This document shows positions 1 through 8,764 of a stretch of DNA of 9,691 nt, piece after piece (position 1 is the first letter of the stretch; each line of letters starts with the position of its first letter). The stretch covers positions 1 through 9,691 of the forward strand of contig CALMAR010000189.1 of the NCBI GenBank assembly GCA_937859855.1, written 5' to 3'. Source of the stretch: an uncultured Kineosporia sp. GTDB taxonomy: Bacteria > Actinomycetota > Actinomycetes > Actinomycetales > Kineosporiaceae. The position numbers and the translations under genes are program-made. Below the pieces are notes generated by a model. It made no database searches, had not been told where the DNA came from, and saw only the letters and a program-made list of their open reading frames with translations.

Positions 1-1071
1 GGGCAGGTTCTGCACCGGGAACGCCACTGTGACCGGCCAGTGCCAGAGGTAGACGCCGTAGGAGATCCGGCCCAGCGCCACCGCCGGGCGCCACGACAAC
101 GCCCGGGCCACTACCGACCCCGGCCGCACTTCGACGCTGCCCATCAGCCCCGCGGTGGCCAGACTGATCAGCAGCGCGCCGCCGTGGTAGTAGAACGGCC
201 CGGTGTCGGAGGTTGTCAGCAGGGCCACCCCGAGGACGGCGATCGCCAGCCCGGTTCCGGTGATCAGCCAGCGCCGGGCGGCGCTGAACCACAGCCGCGA
301 CACCGGGGGGCGCTGCCGGAGCCAGCTGAACATCAACGCCAGCGCGACCCCGGCGAACAGCTCCTGCACCCGGCCCTGGGTGCTGTAGTAGGCCCGGGAC
401 GGGGCCGCCACGGTGTAGGTGCGGGCCATGAACCAGGCCGACGCCGCCATCCCGGCCAGGGCCACCAGGCCGGCCGGCAGCAGGGGCCGATCCCGCCACC
501 ATCGCCGGCCGAACCAGAGCAGAGCCACCACCAGCAGCGGCCAGACCAGGTAGAACTGCTCCTCCACCGCGAGCGACCAGGTGTGGCGCAGCGGCGACGC
601 GGTGGAGTAGGCCGCGAAGTAGTCGTCCGCTGACTGCATGAAATGCCAATTGGCCAGGTAGCCGACCGTCCAGAGGATGTCCCGGCGGCGGAACGGGTAA
701 CTCTCCGGCGGTGTCATCCACCAGAGGTAGCCGATCACCACCAGCATCATCACGACCAGGGCAGGCAGCAGCCGCCGGGCCCGGCGCACCCAGAAGTCGC
801 GCAGGCTGATCCGGGCCGTGCGGGCGTGCTCCGACAACAGCAGGCTGGTGATCAGGTAGCCGGAGAGCACGAAGAAGATGTCGACGCCGAGGAACCCGCC
901 CGGCAGCCAGGACGCACCGCCGTCCCCGAAGTGGTACACCACCACGCTGACCACGGCCACCGCCCGGATACCGTCCAGGGCAGGATGGCGTGAGTGGGCG
1001 GCGTCGCGTGCAGGCGGGAGGTCTGGCCGGCCGGGCGATACGCGCCCACGATCGATGGCCGGGGCAGTCAT
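1..1071 (-). CDS. Acyltransferase-3 (OafA/YrhL-type) membrane protein, partial
   Basis: This is an integral-membrane O-acyltransferase of the Acyltransferase-3 family, which transfers acyl groups (often acetyl) to extracytoplasmic sugars or cell-surface polymers. The frame is open for 357 codons and leaves the window at the left edge. Visible hallmarks are LDGIRAVAVVSVVVYHFG near residues 32-49 with the family's His at 47, GVDIFFVLSGYLIT at about 62-74, RRARRLLPAL at about 97-106, HTWSLAVEEQFYLVWP at about 163-178 and YGVYLWHWPV at 338-347. Several hydrophobic helices follow one another. The first ATG after the in-frame stop at 1108-1110 is 1069-1071. It has no clear ribosome binding site, so a leaderless or alternative start is possible. 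Whether a periplasmic SGNH domain follows, as in longer OafA proteins, cannot be seen. The acceptor is unknown and the neighbouring gene gives no firm clue. Confidence 0.93.
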   Translation of the reverse strand, partial: MTAPAIDRGRVSPGRPDLPPARDAAHSRHPALDGIRAVAVVSVVVYHFGDGGASWLPGGFLGVDIFFVLSGYLITSLLLSEHARTARISLRDFWVRRARRLLPALVVMMLVVIGYLWWMTPPESYPFRRRDILWTVGYLANWHFMQSADDYFAAYSTASPLRHTWSLAVEEQFYLVWPLLVVALLWFGRRWWRDRPLLPAGLVALAGMAASAWFMARTYTVAAPSRAYYSTQGRVQELFAGVALALMFSWLRQRPPVSRLWFSAARRWLITGTGLAIAVLGVALLTTSDTGPFYYHGGALLISLATAGLMGSVEVRPGSVVARALSWRPAVALGRISYGVYLWHWPVTVAFPVQNLP

Positions 1072-1082
1072 TGGGGCCAGCG

Positions 1083-1100
1083 TATCCGGAACGCCGGATA
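1083..1100. promoter_or_regulatory. Perfect 7-bp inverted repeat in divergent intergenic region
   Basis: The arms TATCCGG and CCGGATA are exact reverse complements around the spacer AACG. The repeat sits 11 bp upstream of the acyltransferase ATG and about 54 bp upstream of the dehydrogenase start, between two divergent genes. This is a natural place for an operator acting on one or both. It could equally be a chance palindrome in GC-rich DNA. No convincing -35/-10 pair was recognised beside it. Confidence 0.35.
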
Positions 1101-1110
1101 TGGCCCGCTA

Positions 1111-1117
1111 AGAGGGG
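1111..1117 (+). promoter_or_regulatory. Shine-Dalgarno-like AGAGGGG not in frame with the gene it precedes
   Basis: AGAGGGG lies 5 nt before an ATG at 1123-1125, the best SD/start pair in this leader. That ATG opens a 51-codon frame ending at 1278, which is a different frame from the dehydrogenase. The GTG that is in frame (1154) has only a distant purine run before it. The motif may be fortuitous, may drive a short overlapping leader ORF, or may mark an indel near the gene start. Confidence 0.3.
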
Positions 1118-1153
1118 TGCCAATGGCTGGGGGCAGGGATATCGTCAGCCTCA

Positions 1154-2017
1154 GTGACGATCACATCGACTGCTTCCCGCTCACCGGTGCTGGTCACCGG
1201 GGCCGCCGGTCAGATTGCCCGGATGATCCGGCCGCTGTTGCGCGACTACGGCTGGGAGCTGCACTGTCTCGATCGTGATCCAGGCGGCGATCTCGAAGTG
1301 ATGTCCATCGACGTCCTGGACGGTGATGCGCTGGACGCCGCCACGGTGGGATGCGGCGCGGTGATCCACCTGGCCGGAATTCCTCAAGAGGCTCCGCTGG
1401 CGCGGATCCTGGAAGCGAACGTGCAGGGCACTCAGGCGGTACTGGATGCCGCACTGCGCCGCGGCATCCGCCGGGTGATCCTGGCCAGCAGCAACCACGC
1501 GGTCGGATTCCAGGAACGCTCGGACACACCGCTGGGCGTGGACATCAGACCGCGGCCGGACTCGTTCTACGGGGTGTCCAAGGTCGCGGTCGAGGCGCTC
1601 GGCCAGCTCTACGCCGACCGGTTCGGCCTGGAGGTGGTGTCACTACGGATCGGCAGCTGCCGTCCCAAGCCCCGCAGCATCCGCGAACTCAGCACCTGGC
1701 TGAGCCCGGGCGACGCGGCCCGGCTGATGTCGGCCAGCCTGACTGGCAATGTGCGCGGGCACATCGTCGTCTACGGCATCTCCGCGAACACCCGCGGCTG
1801 GTGGGACCTTTCATCGGCCCAGGCGCTGGGCTACCAGCCGCAGGACGACGCCGAGGACTACGTGGCCGACGTTCCACCCGAGCCCCAGCGCACCTCCAGG
1901 ACCGGGGTTGAGCCGCCGCCGGCTCCCGAGCGGGTCGGCGGGGCCTACACCTCACTGCCGCTGGGCGGCATCACTCAGACTTTCCAGACCGCCGTGCTCG
2001 GCCTCGGCGACGGCTGA
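1154..2017 (+). CDS. udh: Uronate dehydrogenase-like NAD-dependent epimerase/dehydratase family protein
   Basis: This is a Rossmann-fold extended-SDR protein of 287 residues. It has the nucleotide-binding TGAAGQ at 15-20, a conserved SSNHAVGF segment at 112-119, and the catalytic pair Y139/K143 in RPDSFYGVSK. It also carries LRIGSC at 164-169, LSTWLSPGD at 179-187 and YGISANTRGWWD at 207-218. These patterns and their order match, from memory, bacterial uronate dehydrogenase (EC 1.1.1.203), a cytoplasmic enzyme that oxidises D-galacturonate or D-glucuronate to aldarolactone with NAD+. The protein is some 20 residues longer than the roughly 265-residue Agrobacterium enzyme, mainly through a Pro-rich stretch near 240-260 and a short C-terminal tail. 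The start is uncertain: GTG 1154 gives a normal N-terminus but lacks a well-spaced ribosome site, and GTG 1187 would begin right at the nucleotide-binding strand. No other uronate-catabolism gene is in the window, so substrate specificity is inferred. A related epimerase is the main alternative. Confidence 0.75.
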   Translation: MTITSTASRSPVLVTGAAGQIARMIRPLLRDYGWELHCLDRDPGGDLEVMSIDVLDGDALDAATVGCGAVIHLAGIPQEAPLARILEANVQGTQAVLDAALRRGIRRVILASSNHAVGFQERSDTPLGVDIRPRPDSFYGVSKVAVEALGQLYADRFGLEVVSLRIGSCRPKPRSIRELSTWLSPGDAARLMSASLTGNVRGHIVVYGISANTRGWWDLSSAQALGYQPQDDAEDYVADVPPEPQRTSRTGVEPPPAPERVGGAYTSLPLGGITQTFQTAVLGLGDG

Positions 2018-2020
2018 ACT

Positions 2021-2032
2021 CCGGCGAGCCGG
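2021..2032. terminator. Small GC hairpin between convergent genes (weak)
   Basis: CCGGC-GA-GCCGG lies just after the uronate dehydrogenase stop, in the 45-bp gap before the convergent guaA stop. It could form a short hairpin of 4-5 bp. It has no T-tract on either side, so it is at best a weak terminator candidate and may be chance. Confidence 0.2.
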
Positions 2033-2062
2033 TGGTCCGGGTCAGAGCGCGCGGGATCTCAG

Positions 2063-3682
2063 TCACTCCCACTCGATGGTGCCGGGCGGCTTGCTGGTGA
2101 CGTCGAGCACGACCCGGTTCACCTCGCGGACCTCGTTGGTGATCCGGGTGGAGATCCTGGCCAGCAGCTCGTGCGGGATCCGGGTCCAGTCGGCGGTCAT
2201 CGCGTCCTCCGATGACACCGGCCGGAGCACGATCGGGTGGCCGTAGGTGCGCCCGTCCCCCTGTACCCCGACCGAGCGGACGTCGGCCAGCAGCACCACC
2301 GGGCACTGCCAGATCTGGCGATCCAGGCCGGCTTCGGTCAGTTCCTCGCGGACGATCAGGTCGGCCGCCCGCAGGGTCTCCAGCCGGTCAGCGGTGACCT
2401 CGCCGACGATCCGGATGCCCAGGCCCGGCCCCGGGAACGGCTGGCGATGCACGATCTGCTCGGGCAGCCCGAGGTCCAGCCCGACCGCGCGGACCTCGTC
2501 CTTGAACAGCGTGCGCAGCGGCTCGACCAGCTCGAACTGCAGGTCGTCGGGCAGGCCGCCGACGTTGTGATGGCTCTTGATGTTGGCCGCGCCCTCGCCG
2601 CCACCGGACTCGACCACGTCCGGATACAGGGTGCCCTGGACCAGGAACCGCACCGGCTCGCCCTCACCATGCCCGGCTGCCGCCGCCGCCTGCGCGACCA
2701 CCTCGCGGGCGGCGTCCTCGAACACCCGGATGAACTCCCGCCCGATCGCCTTGCGCTTGTCCTCCGGGTCGGTCTTGTCCTTCAGCGCCAGCAGGAACCG
2801 ATCGGCGGCGTCCACCACCTTGAGGTTGACCCCGGTGGCAGCCACGAAGTCCCGTTCGACCTGCTCGGCCTCCCCTCCGCGCAGCAGTCCGTGATCGACG
2901 AACACGCAGGTCAGCTGGTCGCCCACGGCTCGCTGGACCAGGGCGGCCGCGACCGCGGAGTCCACCCCGCCGGACAGCCCGCAGATCACCCGGCCCGCGC
3001 CGACCTGGGCCCGGATCCGCTCGACCTGCTCCTCGATCACATTGCCGGTGGTCCAGTCGCCGTCCAGCCCGGCACCCCGGTAGAGGAAGTTGGTCAGCAC
3101 CTGCTGGCCGAAGGTGGAGTGCCGGACCTCGGGATGCCATTGAACGCCGTAGAGGCCGCGCTGCTGGTCCTCGAACGCCGCCACCGGCGACCCGGACGAC
3201 TCGGCCAGCACGGTGAACCCGCCCGGTGCGGCCTGCACGGCGTCCCCGTGGCTCATCCACACCGACTGCTCGGCCGGTAACCCGTGCAGCAGCGACCCGT
3301 CGGCCTCCTCGGCGGTGGCCAGTACCCGGGTGCCGCCGAATTCGCTCAACCCGGTGCGCGCCACTTCACCGCCCAGCGCCAGCGCCATCGCCTGGAAGCC
3401 GTAGCAGATGCCGAGCACCGGCACCCCGGCCTCGAACAGCGCCGGATCGACCTGCGGCGCGCCGGGTTCGTAGACACTGCTCGGGCCGCCGGAGAGCACG
3501 ATCGCGGCGGGCTTCCGCTCGAGCATGCGCTGCACCGGCATGCTGGATGGAACGATCTCGGAGTAGACGTTGGCCTCGCGGATCCGCCGGGCGATCAACT
3601 GGGCGTACTGCGCCCCGAAGTCGACGACGAGGACGGGGCGATGCTGCCCGATGCTTGACTCGATGGTGGGCGCCACCAGCAA
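2063..3682 (-). CDS. guaA: GMP synthase (glutamine-hydrolysing)
   Basis: GuaA converts XMP to GMP using ATP and glutamine, the last step of cytosolic de novo guanine nucleotide synthesis. The N-terminal class-I glutamine amidotransferase domain shows [17 protein letters not shown] (18-34), the nucleophile Cys93 in GICYGFQ, and His183/Glu185 in QWHPEV. The ATP-pyrophosphatase domain has its P-loop-like SGGVDS at 237-242, followed by FVDHGLLR. The C-terminal dimerisation domain includes [25 protein letters not shown], and ends in KPPGTIEWE. The 539 residues compare with about 520-530 in most homologues and nothing is missing. The frame can start at TTG 3682 or GTG 3676. The GTG has a weak GTAGAG 7 nt upstream, so the true N-terminus may be two residues shorter. 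The gene begins 3 nt after the DUF3817 stop and is probably read as the last gene of that operon. Confidence 0.97.
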   Translation of the reverse strand: MLVAPTIESSIGQHRPVLVVDFGAQYAQLIARRIREANVYSEIVPSSMPVQRMLERKPAAIVLSGGPSSVYEPGAPQVDPALFEAGVPVLGICYGFQAMALALGGEVARTGLSEFGGTRVLATAEEADGSLLHGLPAEQSVWMSHGDAVQAAPGGFTVLAESSGSPVAAFEDQQRGLYGVQWHPEVRHSTFGQQVLTNFLYRGAGLDGDWTTGNVIEEQVERIRAQVGAGRVICGLSGGVDSAVAAALVQRAVGDQLTCVFVDHGLLRGGEAEQVERDFVAATGVNLKVVDAADRFLLALKDKTDPEDKRKAIGREFIRVFEDAAREVVAQAAAAAGHGEGEPVRFLVQGTLYPDVVESGGGEGAANIKSHHNVGGLPDDLQFELVEPLRTLFKDEVRAVGLDLGLPEQIVHRQPFPGPGLGIRIVGEVTADRLETLRAADLIVREELTEAGLDRQIWQCPVVLLADVRSVGVQGDGRTYGHPIVLRPVSSEDAMTADWTRIPHELLARISTRITNEVREVNRVVLDVTSKPPGTIEWE

Positions 3683-3685
3683 ACT

Positions 3686-4075
3686 CTACTGTCGCGCGGG
3701 GGCCGGCTTGGCCTGGCCGGCGGTGTCGCCGGGCAGCATCGGTGTCACGGTCGCCCGCACCCAGCGTTCGGCCACGAAGCTCATGAACGGCACGGTGCCG
3801 GCGATCACCACCAGCACGGTCGGCAGCAGCGGGATCCGGGTCCGGAACCACAGGTCGGCGGTGACCAGCACGTAGATCAGGTACAGGTAGCCGTGGGTGA
3901 CCGGCACCCAGACCTCGGCCCCCGCGATCCACTCACCCAGCCCCTTGGCCTGCCCGAACGTCAGGTCGCTGGTCTGCGCCTGAACGACCTGGACGATCAC
4001 GTGCAGGGTCAGCAGCAGCAGGAAGACGCCAGTCAGATAGGCCATCACGCGGTATCGGGTGAGTGCCTGCTTCAC
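3686..4075 (-). CDS. DUF3817 family small integral membrane protein
   Basis: This 129-residue membrane protein has about three hydrophobic segments, near 10-31, 58-77 and 82-101. The central pattern VTHGYLYLIYVLV with a preceding VPV, and the LTGVFLLLL first helix, match DUF3817 proteins as I know them in Actinobacteria, where they often lie next to guaA or SURF1 genes. The molecular function is unknown. The start is GTG 4073-4075, overlapping the SURF1 stop in a GTGA arrangement, with an excellent AAGGAG 7 nt upstream. This argues for translational coupling. The tail from about 111 is polar and rich in Pro, Ala and Gln, and is likely cytoplasmic or disordered. The gene is tightly packed between SURF1 and guaA. 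Nothing in the sequence links it to GMP synthesis itself. Confidence 0.85.
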   Translation of the reverse strand: MKQALTRYRVMAYLTGVFLLLLTLHVIVQVVQAQTSDLTFGQAKGLGEWIAGAEVWVPVTHGYLYLIYVLVTADLWFRTRIPLLPTVLVVIAGTVPFMSFVAERWVRATVTPMLPGDTAGQAKPAPARQ

Positions 4076-4872
4076 GATGAGACTCCTTCGGCGTGCCGGT
4101 GGACCGGCTCATCCTGCCCGGTCCGGCTGTGGCTGAGGTGGTCATCCCGGACCACCCGCCACCACATGAACAGGCCGAACCCGGCGAACAGCCACCACTG
4201 GATCGCGTAGCCCAGGTTGAGCCAATCCAGCCCGGTGCCGGCGGCGGGCGGCGGGATGCGGTGCGGGACGACGCCCAGGGCCGGCTGCTCGCTCTGCGCC
4301 AGTACGTAGCCGGTGATCAGCAGAGGATAGGGCCATACGTTGATCAGATCAGTGATGGCTACGGCTTCGAGCTGGCCGCTGGGCAGGCCCGAACCCTGTC
4401 CGGGATCCCGCTCGACCGGCGGCTCGGTGGGCCGCAGCAGCCCGGTGACGGTGATCCGCTGGCCGCTGGCCGGGGGACGGCTGGCCGGGTCCTGGGCCGA
4501 GACGACCCAGCCCCGGACCACGCCAACCGTGCTGCCGTCGTCCAGCCGCAGCGGGGTCAGCACCCAGAATCCGTTGCGGCCGTTCAGCTTCCGATCCGCG
4601 ATCAGCAGTTGCCGGGCGCCGTCCCAGGTTCCGGTCGCGGTCACCCGGGCGCCATCGGCCAAGCGGGTGAAGGTGGTGCGCGGAGGCAGCACATCCTGAA
4701 CCGGGCGGGGTGTGCTGTCACTGGCTCGAGCCGCCTCCCGGGCTGATGCGGCGGCACCGTGTTCGCGAGCCCGGTCCAGCTGCCAGCGCCCGAGCAGGCT
4801 CATCCCGGTGGCGGCCAGCAGGACCAGCGCCAGCAGGGCCAGCCACCGCGGTCGCAGCGCCGTCCGGAGCAC
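4072..4872 (-). CDS. SURF1 family cytochrome oxidase biogenesis protein
   Basis: SURF1 proteins are membrane chaperones that help insert heme a into subunit I of aa3-type cytochrome c oxidase. With the GTG start the protein has 266 residues. It has an N-terminal transmembrane helix (about 10-27) followed directly by the family signature GRWQLDR (28-34). An extracytoplasmic domain follows, containing VTATGTWDGARQLLIADR, VGVVRGWV and ITDLINVWPYPLL. A second transmembrane helix at about 220-238, introduced by NLGYAIQWWLFAGFG, ends in WRVVRDD. This two-helix layout is canonical. The in-frame start at 4870-4872 is preceded by GGAGG 20 nt upstream, further than usual. The frame stays open upstream, but that part overlaps the DUF3445 gene and shows no SURF1 character. 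The gene lies 79 nt after DUF3445 and overlaps DUF3817 by 4 nt. Confidence 0.9.
   Translation of the reverse strand: MLRTALRPRWLALLALVLLAATGMSLLGRWQLDRAREHGAAASAREAARASDSTPRPVQDVLPPRTTFTRLADGARVTATGTWDGARQLLIADRKLNGRNGFWVLTPLRLDDGSTVGVVRGWVVSAQDPASRPPASGQRITVTGLLRPTEPPVERDPGQGSGLPSGQLEAVAITDLINVWPYPLLITGYVLAQSEQPALGVVPHRIPPPAAGTGLDWLNLGYAIQWWLFAGFGLFMWWRVVRDDHLSHSRTGQDEPVHRHAEGVSS
4083..4088 (-). promoter_or_regulatory. Ribosome binding site fixing the DUF3817 GTG start
   Basis: On the minus strand AAGGAG lies exactly 7 nt before the GTG at 4073-4075, inside the end of the SURF1 coding region. It is the strongest Shine-Dalgarno sequence in the window and decides the start in favour of the GTG that overlaps the SURF1 stop. 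Confidence 0.75.
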
Positions 4873-4909
4873 GCTCTCACCGTACGCGAGTTCCTCCTTC
4901 TCGCTCTGT

Positions 4910-4927
4910 GCGGGCAGTTCTGCCCGC
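4910..4927. promoter_or_regulatory. Perfect 7-bp stem in the DUF3445-SURF1 gap
   Basis: GCGGGCA and TGCCCGC are exact inverted arms around a 4-nt loop (GTTC on the plus strand). The stem lies 24 nt after the DUF3445 stop and 12 nt before the GGAGG that precedes SURF1. It can form a strong RNA hairpin on the minus-strand transcript. No T-run follows, so it is not a classical intrinsic terminator. A processing or attenuation structure, or an operator, is also possible. Confidence 0.4.
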
Positions 4928-4951
4928 GACTGTGCGGGGACTCGCAGGGGG

Positions 4952-5884
4952 TCAGGCGGCGGCCAGGGTGCGCAGGCATTCCCGTAGCGGCCCGAGGTAA
5001 GGCTCAATCCCCTTGTAGCGGTGCAGTTGCTCGGGATGCGACTCCAGGATGGCCAGCAGGCTGGCCGCCACCGCCGGACGATCGGCCAGCGCCCAGAGCG
5101 GCTCCCGGGCGGTGTGAATGCTGAACAGCACGGTGCTGGTTTCCGGGAAGGCCCGCACGGTCTGGTACTCGACCCGGGCGAACATGGCCCGGGCGGCGTC
5201 GTCCCCGGTCGCGACGTCGGGCCGGGCCTGCTCGGACCGGGACGTGTGCGCGGGCTGGAACAGGCCGGGCCGGTCCAGGATCGACCAGTTGACCCGGGAC
5301 ATGATCCGGCCATCGCCGAGCCGCTGCATCAGCCGGTCGGTGGCAGAACCGATCTCCTGGGCGTAGCTGGGCACCGGTCCGTGCACCGCCAGCATGGTGC
5401 GCCCGACCTTGTCGCCCAGCCGCCATCGGCTGGGCATGGCCACCGCTCCGGCCACCAGCACCGGGTCGGGCCCGGAGATGTCGACCAGGCACAGATCCTC
5501 GACCACCAGCCGGGCGGCGCTCAGCAGCGGATGCTCGGCCCGCGGTTCGGGATCGCGCCCGGTGATCTCGCGGATCAGGCTCAGCACCTGGGCACCGCCG
5601 GGTTCGCTGCCCGGCCGGGCCAGGAAGGTGGCCTCGCCGGTGGCGTCGTGCAGGCTGCTCTTCCAGGCGCGCCAGGGCTCGTCGAACCCCCCTGGCCGCA
5701 GCCACTGCTGCGGGTCGGCCGCCCGCATCCCGACCGTGTGCCGGAACGGCCCGCGCGGCATCCTGGGCCACCACTCGTCCTTGACCCGCAGCGCGCGGAC
5801 GTCGTCCGGCTCCGCCGGGATCTCAGCACCCACGTCTTCGACGGTAAACCACGCCAGCGCCGGGCCGTCGTCCTCGCTGATCAT
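4952..5884 (-). CDS. Heme-dependent oxidative N-demethylase family protein (DUF3445)
   Basis: This is recognised as a DUF3445 protein, the family whose characterised member, from Pseudomonas mendocina, is a heme-PAS enzyme that oxidatively demethylates dimethylamine. With the ATG start it has 310 residues, a normal length. Family-like segments are VVEDLCLVDI (127-136), AMPSRWRLGDKVGR (149-162), LAVHGPVPSYA (165-175), RVNWSILD (197-204) and FARVEYQTVRAFPETSTVLFSIHT (235-258), which holds the conserved-looking IHT. No signal peptide or membrane helix is seen, so it is probably cytoplasmic. The frame extends 15 codons upstream to a TTG at 5929 that lies inside a large inverted repeat. ATG 5884 is preferred because it is a strong codon and gives a typical N-terminus, although neither start has a good ribosome site. 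The partner subunits of the Pseudomonas system are absent, so substrate and activity here are uncertain. Confidence 0.8.
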   Translation of the reverse strand: MISEDDGPALAWFTVEDVGAEIPAEPDDVRALRVKDEWWPRMPRGPFRHTVGMRAADPQQWLRPGGFDEPWRAWKSSLHDATGEATFLARPGSEPGGAQVLSLIREITGRDPEPRAEHPLLSAARLVVEDLCLVDISGPDPVLVAGAVAMPSRWRLGDKVGRTMLAVHGPVPSYAQEIGSATDRLMQRLGDGRIMSRVNWSILDRPGLFQPAHTSRSEQARPDVATGDDAARAMFARVEYQTVRAFPETSTVLFSIHTAREPLWALADRPAVAASLLAILESHPEQLHRYKGIEPYLGPLRECLRTLAAA

Positions 5885-5885
5885 G
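5875..5885 (+). repeat. 11-bp copy of the inverted-repeat arm over the DUF3445 start codon
   Basis: CGCTGATCATG at this site is identical to 5916-5926 in the left arm of the large inverted repeat and is reverse-complementary to 5937-5947 in its right arm. The two same-orientation copies are 41 bp apart, close to four helical turns. On the minus strand this copy contains the DUF3445 ATG (5882-5884). Confidence 0.7.
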
Positions 5886-5915
5886 GCCGAACTTGGCGCT
5901 GAAGCGCTCCTGAGC

Positions 5916-5947
5916 CGCTGATCATGCAAGTTCTTGCATGATCAGCG
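5916..5947. promoter_or_regulatory. Perfect 32-bp inverted repeat, 15-bp arms, between alaS and DUF3445
   Basis: The left arm CGCTGATCATGCAAG (5916-5930) and right arm CTTGCATGATCAGCG (5933-5947) are exact reverse complements around TT. It lies 27 bp after the alaS stop and 31 bp before the DUF3445 ATG. The DNA is clearly more AT-rich than its surroundings. No T-tract follows on either strand, which argues against a classical terminator and for an operator or a cruciform/RNA structure. A weak -10-like TATTGT on the minus strand (5960-5965) would place transcription initiation just upstream, so a repressor bound here could block it. That promoter is speculative. Confidence 0.65.
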
Positions 5948-5974
5948 CAGAAACGCAGAACAATAGGGCCCGGG

Positions 5975-8683
<2,709 letters not shown>

Positions 8684-8698
8684 GTCGTCCAGCCTACT

Positions 8699-8716
8699 GG
8701 CCTGCTCGGCCTGCTC
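8699..8716. repeat. Tandem 9-bp duplication in the alaS/ABC divergent gap
   Basis: GGCCTGCTC occurs twice head to tail, 15 bp upstream of the alaS GTG, in the 81-bp gap between divergent genes (8684-8764). It may be a replication-slippage duplication or a pair of direct binding sites. No clear promoter pair was recognised elsewhere in this gap. Confidence 0.35.
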
Positions 8717-8764
8717 AGCGCTACGAAATCCAGATGCGACCAGCCGCGCCGGAACGTAGCGTTG

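Noticed and set aside
40..993. Two plus-strand open frames at the left end
   Set aside because: They are opposite an acyltransferase whose family motifs run continuously on the minus strand. The frames look like shadow composition.
2237..3280. 347-codon open frame on the plus strand
   Set aside because: It is a shadow of guaA, with no recognisable domain and GC-biased composition.
4873..5313. Upstream extension of the SURF1 reading frame by 147 codons
   Set aside because: It overlaps DUF3445 coding sequence in another frame, is low-complexity (Pro, Ser, Arg), and precedes the normal SURF1 N-terminal helix.
5021..5902. 293-codon open frame on the plus strand
   Set aside because: It is antisense to the DUF3445 gene, whose motifs are clear on the other strand.
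5916..5947. Calling the large inverted repeat an intrinsic terminator of alaS
   Set aside because: No U-run follows the stem on either strand and the stem is not GC-rich at its base. An operator-like role is kept as the first reading, but a terminator is not excluded.
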